Source: Pseudomonadota bacterium
GTDB taxonomy: Bacteria > Pseudomonadota > Gammaproteobacteria > Burkholderiales > Thiobacillaceae
Length of the DNA stretch: 36,799 nt
Direction: 5' to 3'
Assembly: GCA_021826065.1 (NCBI GenBank)
Contig: JAKADY010000032.1
Location: forward strand, 1 to 36,799
In this document: piece by piece, positions 1 through 15,762 of the stretch
How the letters are laid out: every line of letters begins with the position of its first letter
Position numbering within the stretch: position 1 is the stretch's first letter
Translations under genes and position numbers: made by a program
Notes under the pieces: generated by a model
Databases searched by the model: none
The model's input: only the letters and a program-made list of their open reading frames with translations
Told to the model about the DNA's origin: nothing

Positions 1-24
1 TACGCTAACATCAATCCCAGCCAT
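1..24 (-). CDS. 5' end of a leftward ORF cut by the window edge, possibly IS110-type transposase
   Basis: Reading leftward from 24 the codons give M-A-G-I-D-V-S-V before the window ends. A strong ribosome binding site, AGGAGG, lies five bases upstream, so this is very likely a real start. The short GIDVS motif is the usual opening of IS110-family DEDD transposases, where this Asp is the first RuvC-like catalytic acid, although that family normally has Lys or a similar residue next. Eight residues cannot prove a family; RuvC-like or ASKHA-type proteins could also begin this way. The long structured non-coding leader and its apparently lower GC fit a mobile element. Confidence 0.3.
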
Positions 25-200
25 CGCTTCCTCCTATCGGTTGATCAACGATTCGACACCGTCAATTTACCGATTCGAAGCGGTGGCTACCTCCACACCC
101 GATTTACAGCAGTTTACGGACTCAATCGGTTAGGCGGTCATCACACAGAAGGTATCTACACCCAGCGGATACCCAGATCCATATGCTGTGACAAGTCGAC
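25..200 (-). other. Structured non-coding leader of the left-edge ORF (possible IS110 left end)
   Basis: No coding region is seen. The stretch looks less GC-rich than its neighbours and is dense in inverted repeats: GGTATC/GATACC at 151-156 and 168-173 around an 11-base loop, CCGATT/AATCGG at 99-104 and 124-129, GGTGGCTACC at 81-90, and an imperfect palindrome centred on TTCGAA near 70-83. IS110 elements carry a long non-coding end that encodes a bridge RNA pairing with donor and target DNA. Such an RNA is an inference here and depends on the neighbouring ORF being IS110. Confidence 0.3.
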
Positions 201-404
201 GAGGCACCCCGGCCGGCGTCCGGTGTGGCCCGTAGCACGGCCGTGGTCTGGCACACATCCCCGGCGGCCATGCCGAGGCTAAACGCGTTCGCCGTGGATA
301 GCGTGGGGCAGGGGTATGGTAAGGGCGAGCGAGGGGCGACGAAGAGGCGTGGCGGGGCCTGGTGTTCTACAGCACTTAGACCATAGTCGTATTCACGCCA
401 AGTA
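201..404. other. Spacer without recognisable gene
   Basis: High-GC stretch between the putative mobile-element leader and the 3' end of lapD. I see no ORF with a convincing start, no tRNA and no clear repeat. If the left edge is an insertion sequence, its outer end should fall here or just to the left. Confidence 0.4.
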
Positions 405-406
405 AT

Positions 407-452
407 AAAAAGGTGACAGCGCGGCCTGGTCCTGACGAGCCTGGGCCGGCGC
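407..452 (-). terminator. Possible rho-independent terminator of lapG-lapD
   Basis: Just after the lapD stop, the leftward transcript can form a long GC-rich imperfect hairpin (GCGCCGGCCCAGG pairing with CCAGGCCGCGC, with bulges, around a 10-base loop). After a few bases comes TTTTTATT (407-411 on the plus strand is AAAAA). The gap between stem and U-tract makes it sub-optimal. Confidence 0.4.
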
Positions 453-2360
453 TCAGGTCAGTTCGCGTTGGCCGTAGAGGCGGCCCTGCACGCCGTCGAA
501 GCCCAGCTCGCACAGGGTATCGCGCTGGTCCTCGCGCTCGACGCCGGTGGCGCCGATGGCGATGCCCAGTTCACGGGCGTGGACGCAGAGGGTGGTGAGC
601 AGGGCGCGGGTGCCGGTCTCCTCGCGCGCCTGTCGGCACAGGGCGCCCTCGACCTTGACGCCGTGCGGGCGCAGCTCGCGCAGCCTGGGCAGGGTGTCGA
701 GCTGGGGCACGAAGCGGTCGAGGACGATGGGGAAGCCCGCCGCCTTGAGCCGTTGCACGGCCCCAAGTGCGCCGGGCGTGGCGAGCAGGGCGCTCAGACT
801 CAGCTCCAGGCGCAGTTGCGCGGGGGTGTGCACCAGCTGGATGAGCCAGTCGAGGAAGCCCGGGCTGACCAGGCTGGTGGCGGAAAGGTTCACGGCACCG
901 GGCGTCTGCTTGCCGTCCAGGGCTATCCAGGCGTGCGTCACGACCAGCTCGTCCAGGGTGGCCGCGAGGCCGGCCTCCTCGGCCAGATAGACGAAGGCAC
1001 CGGCCGGCAGCAGCTCGCCCTGTGGGGTCTGGATGCGGGCATAGGCCTCGAAGTGGTCCAGGGTCTGGTCCTTGCAGCGCAGGACGGGTTGCCACTCGAT
1101 CTGCAGGGCATGCTGTTGGATCGCCTGCAGCAGGGCCTGGCGTGTGTCGGAGGCACTGGGGAGTATGCCTGCGGCGAGACGATGGCTGCCCGAGGGGCCG
1201 AGGCGGGCGTCGCGCAGGGCGGCATCGGCATTGGCGAAGAGGACCGCGCGCCGTGCGCCGGTGGCCAGGGCGGCGCCGACGTGGGCGTGACAAATGGGAC
1301 CGATCTGCAGCTCGTCGAGGACCTGGGCGCCCGCCTCGCCGAGTCGCTGCGCCAGCTCGGCCAGGGTCGTCTCATGGGTCTGGTCGAGCAGGATGGCGAA
1401 CTGGCCGCCATCGAGACGCCCGGCCGTGCCGGAGAACTCCGCCGCCAGGACGCCGGTCACGCTGGCGGCCGCCCGCACCAGCTGGTCGCCCAGCGCCCGG
1501 CCGCGCTGCGCATTGAGCTCGGCCAGGCCGCTCAAGCGCAGGATGGCGAGCCCCACCGTCTGCCCCGGCTCGCTCAGGGCGGCGTCAGTGGCGGCGAGCA
1601 GGTAGGTGCGGTTGAACAGGCCGGTCGCTTCGTCGTGATAGAGCTCCTGCTGCAGCCGCTCGACCAGTTGGCGCTGTTCGTCCAGCATGCGCTCGACCGA
1701 GGTGGACATACGGTTCATGGCCTGGCTGATGGCGCTGAGTTCACGCACCGGGTGTAGATCCGGCAGCTGTTCGAAACGGCCTTCGGCCACGTTGAGGGCC
1801 ATGCGCTCCAGATCGCTGAGGGGCCGCAGGGCGCGGCGCATGAGCCAGATGACCAGCAGGGCGGCGGCCGTGCCCAGGACCAGGGTCCACAGACCGATCG
1901 CCCGTATGCTCTGCCAGAGCTGGCGGTAGGCATAGCCGGGGTGACTGACCACCTGGATGACGGCGGCGCGCTGCCAGCCGGCCAGTGACTCGGCCGTGCC
2001 GACCGGGGTGTCGAGGGGGAGGAGGCGGACCAGCCACGCCGGCACCCCTTCGACGCGCAGCGGGCTCTCCCGCACCAGGATCACCTCCCCGCCCGGGGTG
2101 GTCAGCGCGATGCGCCGGTAATAGCCGCTGTCGAACAGGGCGTCGAGGGTGTTGGTGACGGCGGCCTGGTCCTTGGCCCGGAGGGCCGGGGCGAGCTGCA
2201 GGGCCAGGGTGGTGGCGGTGTCCTGGGCATGCGTGCCGAGCTGGCGCGCGAGGAATTCGCGGGTGTGCAGCAGATTGGCCGTGAACAGCACGGCGGCATG
2301 GAGCGTGAAGGCCGCGGCCAACAGGGAGACCAGTAGGGTTTTGAGGCTGTAGGCACTCAT
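453..2360 (-). CDS. lapD: LapD-like c-di-GMP receptor with degenerate GGDEF and EAL domains
   Basis: Inner-membrane receptor of 635 residues that senses c-di-GMP and sequesters the periplasmic protease LapG. TM1 is about residues 8-28, a periplasmic LapD/MoxY-type domain about 29-150, TM2 about 153-173, HAMP about 174-225, degenerate GGDEF about 245-380 and EAL about 395-635. Catalytic motifs are lost: GGDEF reads DGGQF near 317-321, EALxR reads EAYAR, and the usual KID-type motif reads KVEG. This fits a binding rather than an enzymatic role. The start is the ATG at 2360, which overlaps the lapG stop as ATGA and begins right before TM1; the frame stays open upstream but runs into lapG. The overlap implies translational coupling. 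No LapA-type adhesin or its type I secretion system lies in this window. Confidence 0.9.
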   Translation of the reverse strand: MSAYSLKTLLVSLLAAAFTLHAAVLFTANLLHTREFLARQLGTHAQDTATTLALQLAPALRAKDQAAVTNTLDALFDSGYYRRIALTTPGGEVILVRESPLRVEGVPAWLVRLLPLDTPVGTAESLAGWQRAAVIQVVSHPGYAYRQLWQSIRAIGLWTLVLGTAAALLVIWLMRRALRPLSDLERMALNVAEGRFEQLPDLHPVRELSAISQAMNRMSTSVERMLDEQRQLVERLQQELYHDEATGLFNRTYLLAATDAALSEPGQTVGLAILRLSGLAELNAQRGRALGDQLVRAAASVTGVLAAEFSGTAGRLDGGQFAILLDQTHETTLAELAQRLGEAGAQVLDELQIGPICHAHVGAALATGARRAVLFANADAALRDARLGPSGSHRLAAGILPSASDTRQALLQAIQQHALQIEWQPVLRCKDQTLDHFEAYARIQTPQGELLPAGAFVYLAEEAGLAATLDELVVTHAWIALDGKQTPGAVNLSATSLVSPGFLDWLIQLVHTPAQLRLELSLSALLATPGALGAVQRLKAAGFPIVLDRFVPQLDTLPRLRELRPHGVKVEGALCRQAREETGTRALLTTLCVHARELGIAIGATGVEREDQRDTLCELGFDGVQGRLYGQRELT

Positions 2361-3022
2361 CTCAACATCCCCGAGCGTTGTTCGCGCAGCCGCTGCTGCA
2401 GGTCGTTCCAGTGGCCGATGCGGGTGACCTCCCCCAGCCGGCCCGATTGTCCGCGCTGCTTGGCGGACCACAGGCCCTCGGCGTTGAAGCCCATGGTCGG
2501 CGTCAGGTCGGTGCGCTCGCTGGCCGGCCGCACCTCGGCGACCAGATTGTCCAAAATCAATGGCTCGGCATCCGGGAAGGGATAATAGGCCAGGACCATG
2601 TGCGATTCCACCCGCTTTTCCCGTGCGATCCAGGCGCGCACGTAGGTCACGCGCAGGCGTTCGTTCGGCACCCCCGCCGCGCGCAGGGTGAAATACTTGG
2701 CCAGGGCGAAGTCCTCGCAGTCACCACCGTTCGTGGCCAGCATCTCCAGCGGCGTGGCCCAGTAGTCATCGCGCCCCCAGTGCGCCAGATCGGTGCGGCT
2801 GGGGATGCGGTTGAAGAAGCGGTTGACCAGCTCGACCCGCCGCTCCTCGTGCAGGCCGTGGATCTGCCGGACCAGTTCGCGCCACTGGCGCAGCCTGCCT
2901 GCCGCCGCGGCGCCGTGGCGCTCGGCCACCCAGGCGATGGTGCGCTCGTCCGGCAGGATGTCGACCTCCGCGGCGGCCGCGGTCAGGACGAGGTATAGCA
3001 GACAAGGCAATAAGCGGCGCAC
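2357..3022 (-). CDS. lapG: LapG-type periplasmic cysteine protease
   Basis: 221-residue transglutaminase-like cysteine proteinase (DUF920/BTLCP family). It cleaves the N-terminal retention module of large RTX adhesins when LapD, lacking c-di-GMP, releases it. Residues 1-18 form a short signal peptide. The likely catalytic triad is Cys102 (in GGDCEDFA), His141 (in ESHMVLAYY) and Asp158 (in LILDNL), and the length matches the family. The gene precedes lapD and overlaps it by four bases, the usual pairing. The upstream spacer (3023-3196) holds a 9-bp perfect hairpin but no clear promoter. Confidence 0.92.
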   Translation of the reverse strand: MRRLLPCLLYLVLTAAAAEVDILPDERTIAWVAERHGAAAAGRLRQWRELVRQIHGLHEERRVELVNRFFNRIPSRTDLAHWGRDDYWATPLEMLATNGGDCEDFALAKYFTLRAAGVPNERLRVTYVRAWIAREKRVESHMVLAYYPFPDAEPLILDNLVAEVRPASERTDLTPTMGFNAEGLWSAKQRGQSGRLGEVTRIGHWNDLQQRLREQRSGMLR

Positions 3023-3031
3023 GCCAGCCCC

Positions 3032-3056
3032 AACCGGGCAAGATCGATGCCCGGTT
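3032..3056. other. Perfect 9-bp hairpin upstream of lapG
   Basis: AACCGGGCA (3032-3040) and TGCCCGGTT (3048-3056) are exact inverted repeats around a 7-base loop, about 10 bases upstream of the lapG start and downstream of the small ORF at 3197-3418. No T-tract follows on either strand, so it is not a classical terminator. It could be an operator or an mRNA structure in the lapG leader. Confidence 0.45.
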
Positions 3057-3196
3057 TATCGGCAGGCGCAACCGATTCTTGATGCGCGCAACCCACCCCC
3101 CAGTCTGGAGGGGCCAGGCCGCTGGGTGGCACAAAGGCGCGCAGACGTGTACCGCTGGCTCGGTTGGAGCGATCCTATCCGAGGGCAGGGCTCAAA

Positions 3197-3418
3197 TCAG
3201 CCGCGCTCTTCTGGCGTCTCCTCGGCCTGCCTGGTGCCCGAGCGCTTGGCCAGATAGTCGAGGCCGCAGTAATGTGCCACGTAGTCGGGTGCCTCCGGGT
3301 TGTCCGCCAGCGAGTCCGGCAGTTCCGGCAGGTCGGTCTCGCAATCGACATGCACGCAATGATCATCGAGATCACAGGAGAGCACAGGCGCGCCCGTTGG
3401 GGTCAGAGGTGCTTTCAT
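3197..3418 (-). CDS. Small hypothetical protein with four cysteines
   Basis: 73-residue acidic protein that I do not recognise. It starts at the ATG at 3418, eight bases after a strong GAGGAGG ribosome binding site; an in-frame GTG two codons upstream is too close to that site. The four cysteines (15, 21, 26, 51) include a CVHVDC pair and could bind a metal, but no standard zinc motif is evident. There is no signal peptide or membrane segment. It is divergent from nnrD, with which it shares a 73-base spacer, and lies upstream of lapG on the same strand. The good ribosome binding site and protein-like composition make it likely to be real. Confidence 0.65.
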   Translation of the reverse strand: MKAPLTPTGAPVLSCDLDDHCVHVDCETDLPELPDSLADNPEAPDYVAHYCGLDYLAKRSGTRQAEETPEERG

Positions 3419-3491
3419 CGTCACATCCTCCTCTCAAGGGATGTACTAGATTTATAGAACGATCAGGATTTTTTTCCACTCAGGAGCCAGG

Positions 3492-4385
3492 ATGCAGGCG
3501 CAGGCGGCGGAAGCGCTGCAGACCATCACACGCGAGGTGTGCCAGGGTTGGCTCGCGCCGAGAGCCAAAGACAGCCACAAAGGCGATTTCGGCAACGTGG
3601 GCGTCATCGGTGGTGCGGCGGGGATGGTCGGGGCTGCCCTGCTGGCGGGGCGGGCCGCCCTGCACCTGGGTGCCGGCCGGGTCTATGTGGGCCTGCTGGA
3701 CGAATGCATCGCCGTGGACCTGGTGCAGCCGGAGCTGATGCTCCCGGCGCCGGAGACGCTGTTGAGCCTGTCAGCACCGGCCTGTCTGGTGGTCGGCCCG
3801 GGTCTGGGCCGGTCGGAGCGTGCCGTCCGGCTGTTGTATGAAGCGCTGCAGACACCCCTGCCCCTGCTTATCGATGCCGATGGTCTCAACCTGCTGGCGG
3901 CGACACCGGCCTTGCAGGCCGCACTGCGCGAACGCACCCAGCCCAGCCTGCTGACACCGCACCCCGGTGAAGCCGGTCGGCTCCTGGGTTCGAGCAGCCG
4001 CGCCATCCAGGCCGATCGTCCCGGCAGCGTGCGTGCCCTGGTTGCGCGCTATGGCTGTACCGTGGTGCTGAAAGGGGCGGGCAGCCTGATCCTGGGTCCC
4101 GGCGGGCGGATCTGGCGCAACCCGACGGGCAATCCCGGCATGGCCGCGCCGGGCATGGGGGACGTGCTGGCCGGCGTGATCGCCGCACTCGCCGCCCAGG
4201 GCCTGCCCCTGGAGCAGGCCGCGGTCCTGGGTGTCTATCTGCACGGTGCGGCGGCGGACGCCGCCGTGGCGGACGGCGTCGGGCCGGTCGGCCTGACGGC
4301 GGGCGAGGTGGCGCGGTACGCCCGGCGGCTGCTCAACGCCTGGGTCTACGGCGGGACTATTCCGGCGGACACAGGCGCTGTTTGA
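3492..4385 (+). CDS. nnrD: ADP-dependent NAD(P)H-hydrate dehydratase
   Basis: 297-residue YjeF C-terminal-type enzyme that repairs hydrated NADH and NADPH (the S-epimers of NADHX and NADPHX) in the cytoplasm using ADP. Visible motifs are GNVGVIGG (34-41), VVGPGLG (100-106), LIDADGLN (126-133), [10 protein letters not shown] (157-166), VVLKGAG (191-197) and [15 protein letters not shown] (214-228), the last holding the catalytic Asp224. The N-terminal epimerase domain found in fused Nnr proteins is absent; an epimerase gene would have to lie elsewhere. The ATG follows AGGAG. The 3' end overlaps that of galU by 29 bases in convergent orientation. Confidence 0.93.
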   Translation: MQAQAAEALQTITREVCQGWLAPRAKDSHKGDFGNVGVIGGAAGMVGAALLAGRAALHLGAGRVYVGLLDECIAVDLVQPELMLPAPETLLSLSAPACLVVGPGLGRSERAVRLLYEALQTPLPLLIDADGLNLLAATPALQAALRERTQPSLLTPHPGEAGRLLGSSSRAIQADRPGSVRALVARYGCTVVLKGAGSLILGPGGRIWRNPTGNPGMAAPGMGDVLAGVIAALAAQGLPLEQAAVLGVYLHGAAADAAVADGVGPVGLTAGEVARYARRLLNAWVYGGTIPADTGAV

Positions 4386-5235
4386 GGTAGGCGCTGAACT
4401 CCTCCGCCACCTCGGGGTGTTTGAAGGCGTATTCCACCGTCGCCTTGAGATAGCCGACCTTGGAGCCGCAGTCGTAGCGGGTGCCGTCGAAGCGATAGGC
4501 AAGCACCTGCTGCTCGTGCAGCAAGGCCTGGATCGCGTCGGTGAGCTGCAGCTCGCCGCCGGCGCCGCGCTCGATGCGGCGGAGGTGATGGAAGATGCGC
4601 GGGGTGAGCACATAGCGGCCGACCACTCCCAGGTTGGAAGGGGCCTGCTCCGGTTTCGGCTTTTCGACGATGTGCTGCATGCGCAGCAGGCGATCCGACA
4701 TCGGTTCACCGGCAACGATGCCGTATGCGCCGGTCTCCGAGGGTGCGACCGGTTGCACGCCCACCATGGAGCACTGGTAGTAGTCGTAGAGGTCGCACAT
4801 CTGTTTGGTGACCCCGGGCTCGGCATCGATCAGGTCATCGGCCAGGATCACCGCAAAGGGCTCGTCGTTGACCGCGGGCTCCGCACAGAGGACGGCGTGC
4901 CCCAGCCCCAGGGCCTCGGCCTGGCGGATGTAGATGCAGTTGACCCCCGCCGGCAGCATCCCGCGCAGCTGCTCCAGGGCCTGGGTCTTGCCCTTCATCT
5001 CCAGCTCCATCTCCAGCTCGTAGGCCTTGTCGAAATGGTCGGCGATGGCGCGCTTGGTGCGGCCGATGATGAAGATGAGATCGGTGATGCCCGCCGCCAC
5101 CGCCTCTTCCGCGGCGTACTGGATCAAGGGCTTGTCGACGATGGGCAGCATCTCCTTGGGATTGGCCTTGGTGGCGGGCAGGAAACGGGTGCCCATGCCT
5201 GCCGCTGGAAACACTGCCTTCGATACGCGTTTCAT
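4357..5235 (-). CDS. galU: UTP-glucose-1-phosphate uridylyltransferase
   Basis: 292-residue cytoplasmic enzyme making UDP-glucose from UTP and glucose-1-phosphate, the precursor for galE and for envelope glycans. The nucleotide-binding signature is at residues 8-30 ([20 protein letters not shown], then MLPIVDKP), followed by LADDLID and [10 protein letters not shown]. The start at 5235 gives the canonical [14 protein letters not shown]-terminus; a longer in-frame extension to 5427 lacks family similarity. The ribosome binding site is GGAG. It follows ligA by 188 bases on the same strand. Function links it to galE and the rml/manC genes at 23-30 kb, although it sits far from them. Confidence 0.95.
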   Translation of the reverse strand: MKRVSKAVFPAAGMGTRFLPATKANPKEMLPIVDKPLIQYAAEEAVAAGITDLIFIIGRTKRAIADHFDKAYELEMELEMKGKTQALEQLRGMLPAGVNCIYIRQAEALGLGHAVLCAEPAVNDEPFAVILADDLIDAEPGVTKQMCDLYDYYQCSMVGVQPVAPSETGAYGIVAGEPMSDRLLRMQHIVEKPKPEQAPSNLGVVGRYVLTPRIFHHLRRIERGAGGELQLTDAIQALLHEQQVLAYRFDGTRYDCGSKVGYLKATVEYAFKHPEVAEEFSAYLKQRLCPPE

Positions 5236-5423
5236 CCTCTCTGTCTCCGATTGATGGTCATCGGTCCGCGCCGAACGTCGGCACGGACGGGGCGCCGAGT
5301 GGCCTGGGGTCACCCACCCTCGGATGCCGATGGATCTGACTGCCTCCCGTATGTATCGGACGGTCCCCGTTGGGACTTGATTGCTCAATCTTAACGCAGG
5401 TGTGTGAACGGCGTCGTGACGGT

Positions 5424-8879
<3,456 letters not shown>

Positions 8880-8883
<4 letters not shown>

Positions 8884-9185
8884 GGGCGTGTGTGCGGGGC
8901 GGTGCCGGTACGAGCGGGTTCGAGTACCTGGAAGAAGACCTCGTCCTCGCGGATCATACCGAGCTCGAAGCGGGCGCGCTCCTCCAGGGCATCATAACCG
9001 GTCTTGAGGTCGCGCACCTCGGCCGCGAGCTGGGCGTTGCGCGACTTCAAGGCGGCATTGGCCGCCTGTTGGGCCTCGAGCTGGCGCTCCAGGTCGAAGA
9101 CCCGGAGCCAGCTCCCCTTGCCCAGCCACAGGGGATATTGCAGCAACACGATCAGCGTCAGCAACACCCAGGTCAGCCCCTTCAT
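8880..9185 (-). CDS. ftsB: Cell division protein FtsB
   Basis: 101-residue bitopic septum protein that forms the FtsQLB complex. A short cytoplasmic tip is followed by a TM segment (about 4-21), then a periplasmic coiled coil (about 30-65, [19 protein letters not shown]) and the conserved [22 protein letters not shown] segment. It lies 68 bases after eno, the standard proteobacterial eno-ftsB order. The unusual point is the 4-bp overlap into zipA instead of a downstream ispD. Confidence 0.93.
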
Positions 9186-9253
9186 GTCTCAGTCAACACA
9201 GCGACGGGTTGTCAACCGGCGCACCCCGCAGGCTCAACCACACCCATCGGCCC

Positions 9254-10609
<1,356 letters not shown>

Positions 10610-11399
10610 TTACGGTTTTACGCGGTCCTCGACGAATCCCTTCTGCTTGACCAGCAGGTCGATCTCCCTGAGCGTCTCCAGCAGTGCGCGCATGAGTGGC
10701 AGCGGCCAGGCGTTGGGGCCGTCGGACAGGGCCTTGTCCGGGTTGGGGTGGGTCTCGGCGAAAAGACCGGAGATGCCGGCAGCCACCGCCGCACGGGCCA
10801 GCACCGGCACGAACTCGCGTTGCCCGCCTGAGGCGGTGCCCAGCCCGCCGGGTTGTTGCACCGAGTGGGTGGCGTCGAACACCACCGGACAGCCGGTCTC
10901 GCGCATGATCATGAGACCGCGCATGTCGGAGATGAGCGTGTTGTAGCCAAAGGACACCCCCCGCTCGCACACCAGGATCGTGTCGGCCCCGCCGTTGGCC
11001 GCCTTGGCCTTGGCCACCACGTTCTTCATGTCCCAGGGGGCGAGGAACTGCCCCTTCTTGATGTTGACCGGCTTGCCGGTACGGGCGCAAGCCTGGATGA
11101 AATCGGTCTGGCGGCAGAGGAAGGCGGGGGTTTGCAAGACGTCCACCACCTCGGCCACCATGGGGATCTCGGCCTCGGTATGCACGTCGGTGAGCACCGG
11201 CACGCCGATCTGCCGCCTGACCTCGCTGAGGATGCGCAGCCCCTCTTCCATGCCCAGTCCCCGGAAGGAGGCCCCAGAGGAGCGGTTGGCCTTGTCGTAG
11301 GAGGACTTGTAGATGAACGGGATGCCGAGCTCCGAGGTGATCTCCTTGAGCTGCCCCGCGGTATCCAGGGCCAGTTGCTCGGATTCGATCACGCAGGGG

Positions 11400-13391
<1,992 letters not shown>

Positions 13392-13452
13392 TCACATCCA
13401 ACAGTTGGCCGCGGTCGTCAGGAGCCGCTGCCAGTATTTTTCAGCATGGCCG

Positions 13453-15624
13453 TCAGGTGCCGATCACACCACCGTCGTCCTTGGTGATCACCACCACGGC
13501 CGAACGCGGCTTGGCCGGTTTGCTGCCGGTAAATGTGGTGGGGCCGTTGGCGCCGTTGTCAGGCCAGGCGGAGTTTTCCGTGAAGCTGTTGATCCAGTCC
13601 TCACCCGGGTGCTGGATGCCGACGAACATGGTCTTGCCGTCGGGGGTGGTGACCACACCAGTGACTTCACAGTTGGGCGGGCTCGTCAGGAAACGGCGGG
13701 TTTCGCCTGTGGAAGGGTCGGCGCACATCATGACGTTGCCACCGATGTTGACCCAGTCCCCCTTCGCGTCGCCCTGTTGGTCAGTCTGGATCCACAGGCG
13801 GCCATCTTTGTCGAACCACAACCCGTCGGGCGCACCGTAGTCGTCACCGACGATGTTGCCGGCGTAGACCTTCTTACCGTAGAGCGGATCGGTCGTGTCC
13901 AGCCCGGCAAGGTTGGTCTTGTTGTAGCTGTCGCCCAGGGTCTTGGTGGTGGCTAAGACCTGTTTGTCGCCGCACAGCACGAAGATGTCCCACTCGAAGG
14001 TGGTGGCGGTGACATCAACCTTGCCGTCGGCCCAGGAGCCGTCTCGCCAGCGGATGATGTGACCATAGTCATTGTCCGGACGCGGGTTGGCGGCGTCCAC
14101 CGGCGGGTTGGCGCTGGCGGCGGCGGTCGTGCCATCAACCTTGTTGCTGGAGGCAGGCGTATTGCCGCGCCGGCTGTTGTTGGTCAGCGTCATATAGACC
14201 TCGCCCGTGACCGGATGGGCAGCGCCCCACTCGGGCCGGTCCATCATGGTGGCGCCTAGACGGTCGGCGGCCTGGCGGCACTTGATCAGCACCTCGGCCT
14301 GGTCGGCGAAGCCGTTCTCTGGGGTCAAGCTGTTCTTGCCCCAGACCAGGGGCAGCCACTCGCCCGTGCCGTCGGCGTTGAACTTGGCCACGTACAGGGT
14401 GCCGTGGTCGAGCATGTCACGGTTGCGGGCCCGGTTGCGACGGTCGAGTTTGCGGGAGCAGACGAACTTGTAGATGTACTCGTTGCGCTCGTCGTCTCCC
14501 ATGTAGAAGGCAACGTTGTCGTTCTTGTCCACCACCACTTGGGCGCCCTCGTGCTTGAAGCGGCCCAGCGCCGTTCGCTTGATCGGGGTGCTGTTGGGAT
14601 TCCAGGGGTCGATCTCCACGACCCAGCCGAAACGGTTGGGTTCGTTACGGTTACCCTCCGCATTCAGGTCGAAGCGCGGGTCGGCCACATGCCAACGGTA
14701 ACCGAAGCCGTTGGCTGAGATGCCATAGCGGCGCTCGTGGTTGTTCGGGGTGAAGGCGCCGTTGGCGCCGAAGTAGCCGTTCCAGTTTTCCTCGCAGGTG
14801 AGGTAGGTGCCCCAGGGGGTGTAGCCGTGGGCGCAGTTGTTGAGGGTGCCGAGCACATTCATCCCGGTGGGGTCGGCGGCGGTCTTCATCAGCTCATGAC
14901 CGGCGGCGGGGCCGCTGATCTTGCAGGGGGTGTTGCCGGTGATGCGGCGGTTGAAGGCGGAAGGACGCTGCACCTTCCACTCGCTGCCGACCTTGCGCAC
15001 CTCCACCACGCTCACCCCGTGAGCTGCCTGCTGGGCACGCACCATGTCCAGGGTGATCGTGGTCGTGGCATAGGCCGAACGCGGCGTGATGTTGTTGACC
15101 AGGGGCGGATCGCAATATTCATGGTTAATGACCAGCAGACCACGCGTGTTGCCAAGGTCGGAGTTGCCGGCCTGGGGGAAAGGAAAGTAGTGCATGGCAT
15201 CGGTGTGGGCGCCAAAGGTGCGCAGCTGTGTGGCCTCGTCCATGGCGCCGACGGCGTCCCAATGCGGCTGGTTGGTCAGCGAGTCGCCCCAGGCGACCAG
15301 GACCTTGGCGGTGTAGCCCTTGGGCACGGTGACCGCATCAGTCATCGGTACGACGTTGGCGGGCACGGAGGTGAAGCCGATGCCACCCAGCGGCTTGGGC
15401 GCGGCCTGGGCATAGTTGGTCAGGCCGTCGACTAGGCTGCTGCCCAGGGTGGCCAGGGCCGTGGCGCCAGCGGTGGCGCCCAGCGAGGTCTTGAGGAAGC
15501 TGCGCCGGGTCATCAGGCGCTGCTCGATGAGGTCGTGGATGGAGGGGTTGCCGGAATCGTTGCAGGTGGTGGAAACCGCCTGGTTACTGGCGAGTTTACC
15601 GTCGGGGTGCAGGCTGCTGCTCAT
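13453..15624 (-). CDS. phoX: PhoX-type alkaline phosphatase (DUF839), Tat-exported
   Basis: 723 residues. A twin-arginine signal (TRRSFLKTSLGATAG, about 39-53) sits behind an unusually long cytoplasmic N-region, as in many PhoX proteins. The mature part has the PhoX hallmarks LLVINHEYCDPP, LNNCAHGYTPWGTYLTCEENWNGYF, RFKHEGA, YMGDDERNEYIYKF, RPEWGAAHPVTGEVYMTLTNN and APDGLWFDKDGRLWIQTD. The family binds calcium and iron and releases phosphate from organic esters in the periplasm. It is single-gene, with its own terminator. Only one half-site resembling a Pho box (TTGTCAT on the minus strand, 15703-15709) is seen upstream, too little to claim PhoB control. Confidence 0.93.
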   Translation of the reverse strand: MSSSLHPDGKLASNQAVSTTCNDSGNPSIHDLIEQRLMTRRSFLKTSLGATAGATALATLGSSLVDGLTNYAQAAPKPLGGIGFTSVPANVVPMTDAVTVPKGYTAKVLVAWGDSLTNQPHWDAVGAMDEATQLRTFGAHTDAMHYFPFPQAGNSDLGNTRGLLVINHEYCDPPLVNNITPRSAYATTTITLDMVRAQQAAHGVSVVEVRKVGSEWKVQRPSAFNRRITGNTPCKISGPAAGHELMKTAADPTGMNVLGTLNNCAHGYTPWGTYLTCEENWNGYFGANGAFTPNNHERRYGISANGFGYRWHVADPRFDLNAEGNRNEPNRFGWVVEIDPWNPNSTPIKRTALGRFKHEGAQVVVDKNDNVAFYMGDDERNEYIYKFVCSRKLDRRNRARNRDMLDHGTLYVAKFNADGTGEWLPLVWGKNSLTPENGFADQAEVLIKCRQAADRLGATMMDRPEWGAAHPVTGEVYMTLTNNSRRGNTPASSNKVDGTTAAASANPPVDAANPRPDNDYGHIIRWRDGSWADGKVDVTATTFEWDIFVLCGDKQVLATTKTLGDSYNKTNLAGLDTTDPLYGKKVYAGNIVGDDYGAPDGLWFDKDGRLWIQTDQQGDAKGDWVNIGGNVMMCADPSTGETRRFLTSPPNCEVTGVVTTPDGKTMFVGIQHPGEDWINSFTENSAWPDNGANGPTTFTGSKPAKPRSAVVVITKDDGGVIGT

Positions 15625-15654
15625 GGGCTCTACTTTGCAGTTGTGTCAACCGTT

Positions 15655-15677
15655 ACCCGCACTGGGTTCGTGCGGGT
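15655..15677 (-). other. 8-bp hairpin in the phoX leader
   Basis: ACCCGCAC (15655-15662) and GTGCGGGT (15670-15677) are exact inverted repeats around a 7-base loop, 31-53 bases upstream of the phoX start. No T-run follows on either strand. It could be a protein binding site or a structured 5' leader. Confidence 0.45.
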
Positions 15678-15762
15678 CAGGACGAGAGCCTATCGGTGCA
15701 AGATGACAATGCTGTTAAGAGCACCCAGCACCGACATGATCCCCATCGGCTCGAGGTCGGGG

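Noticed and set aside
3023-3196. c-di-GMP riboswitch before lapG
   Set aside because: The GEMM consensus is not recognisable; only a simple 9-bp hairpin is present.
15700-15720. Pho box upstream of phoX
   Set aside because: Only one half-site (TTGTCAT) fits; the other half of the direct repeat is not recognisable.
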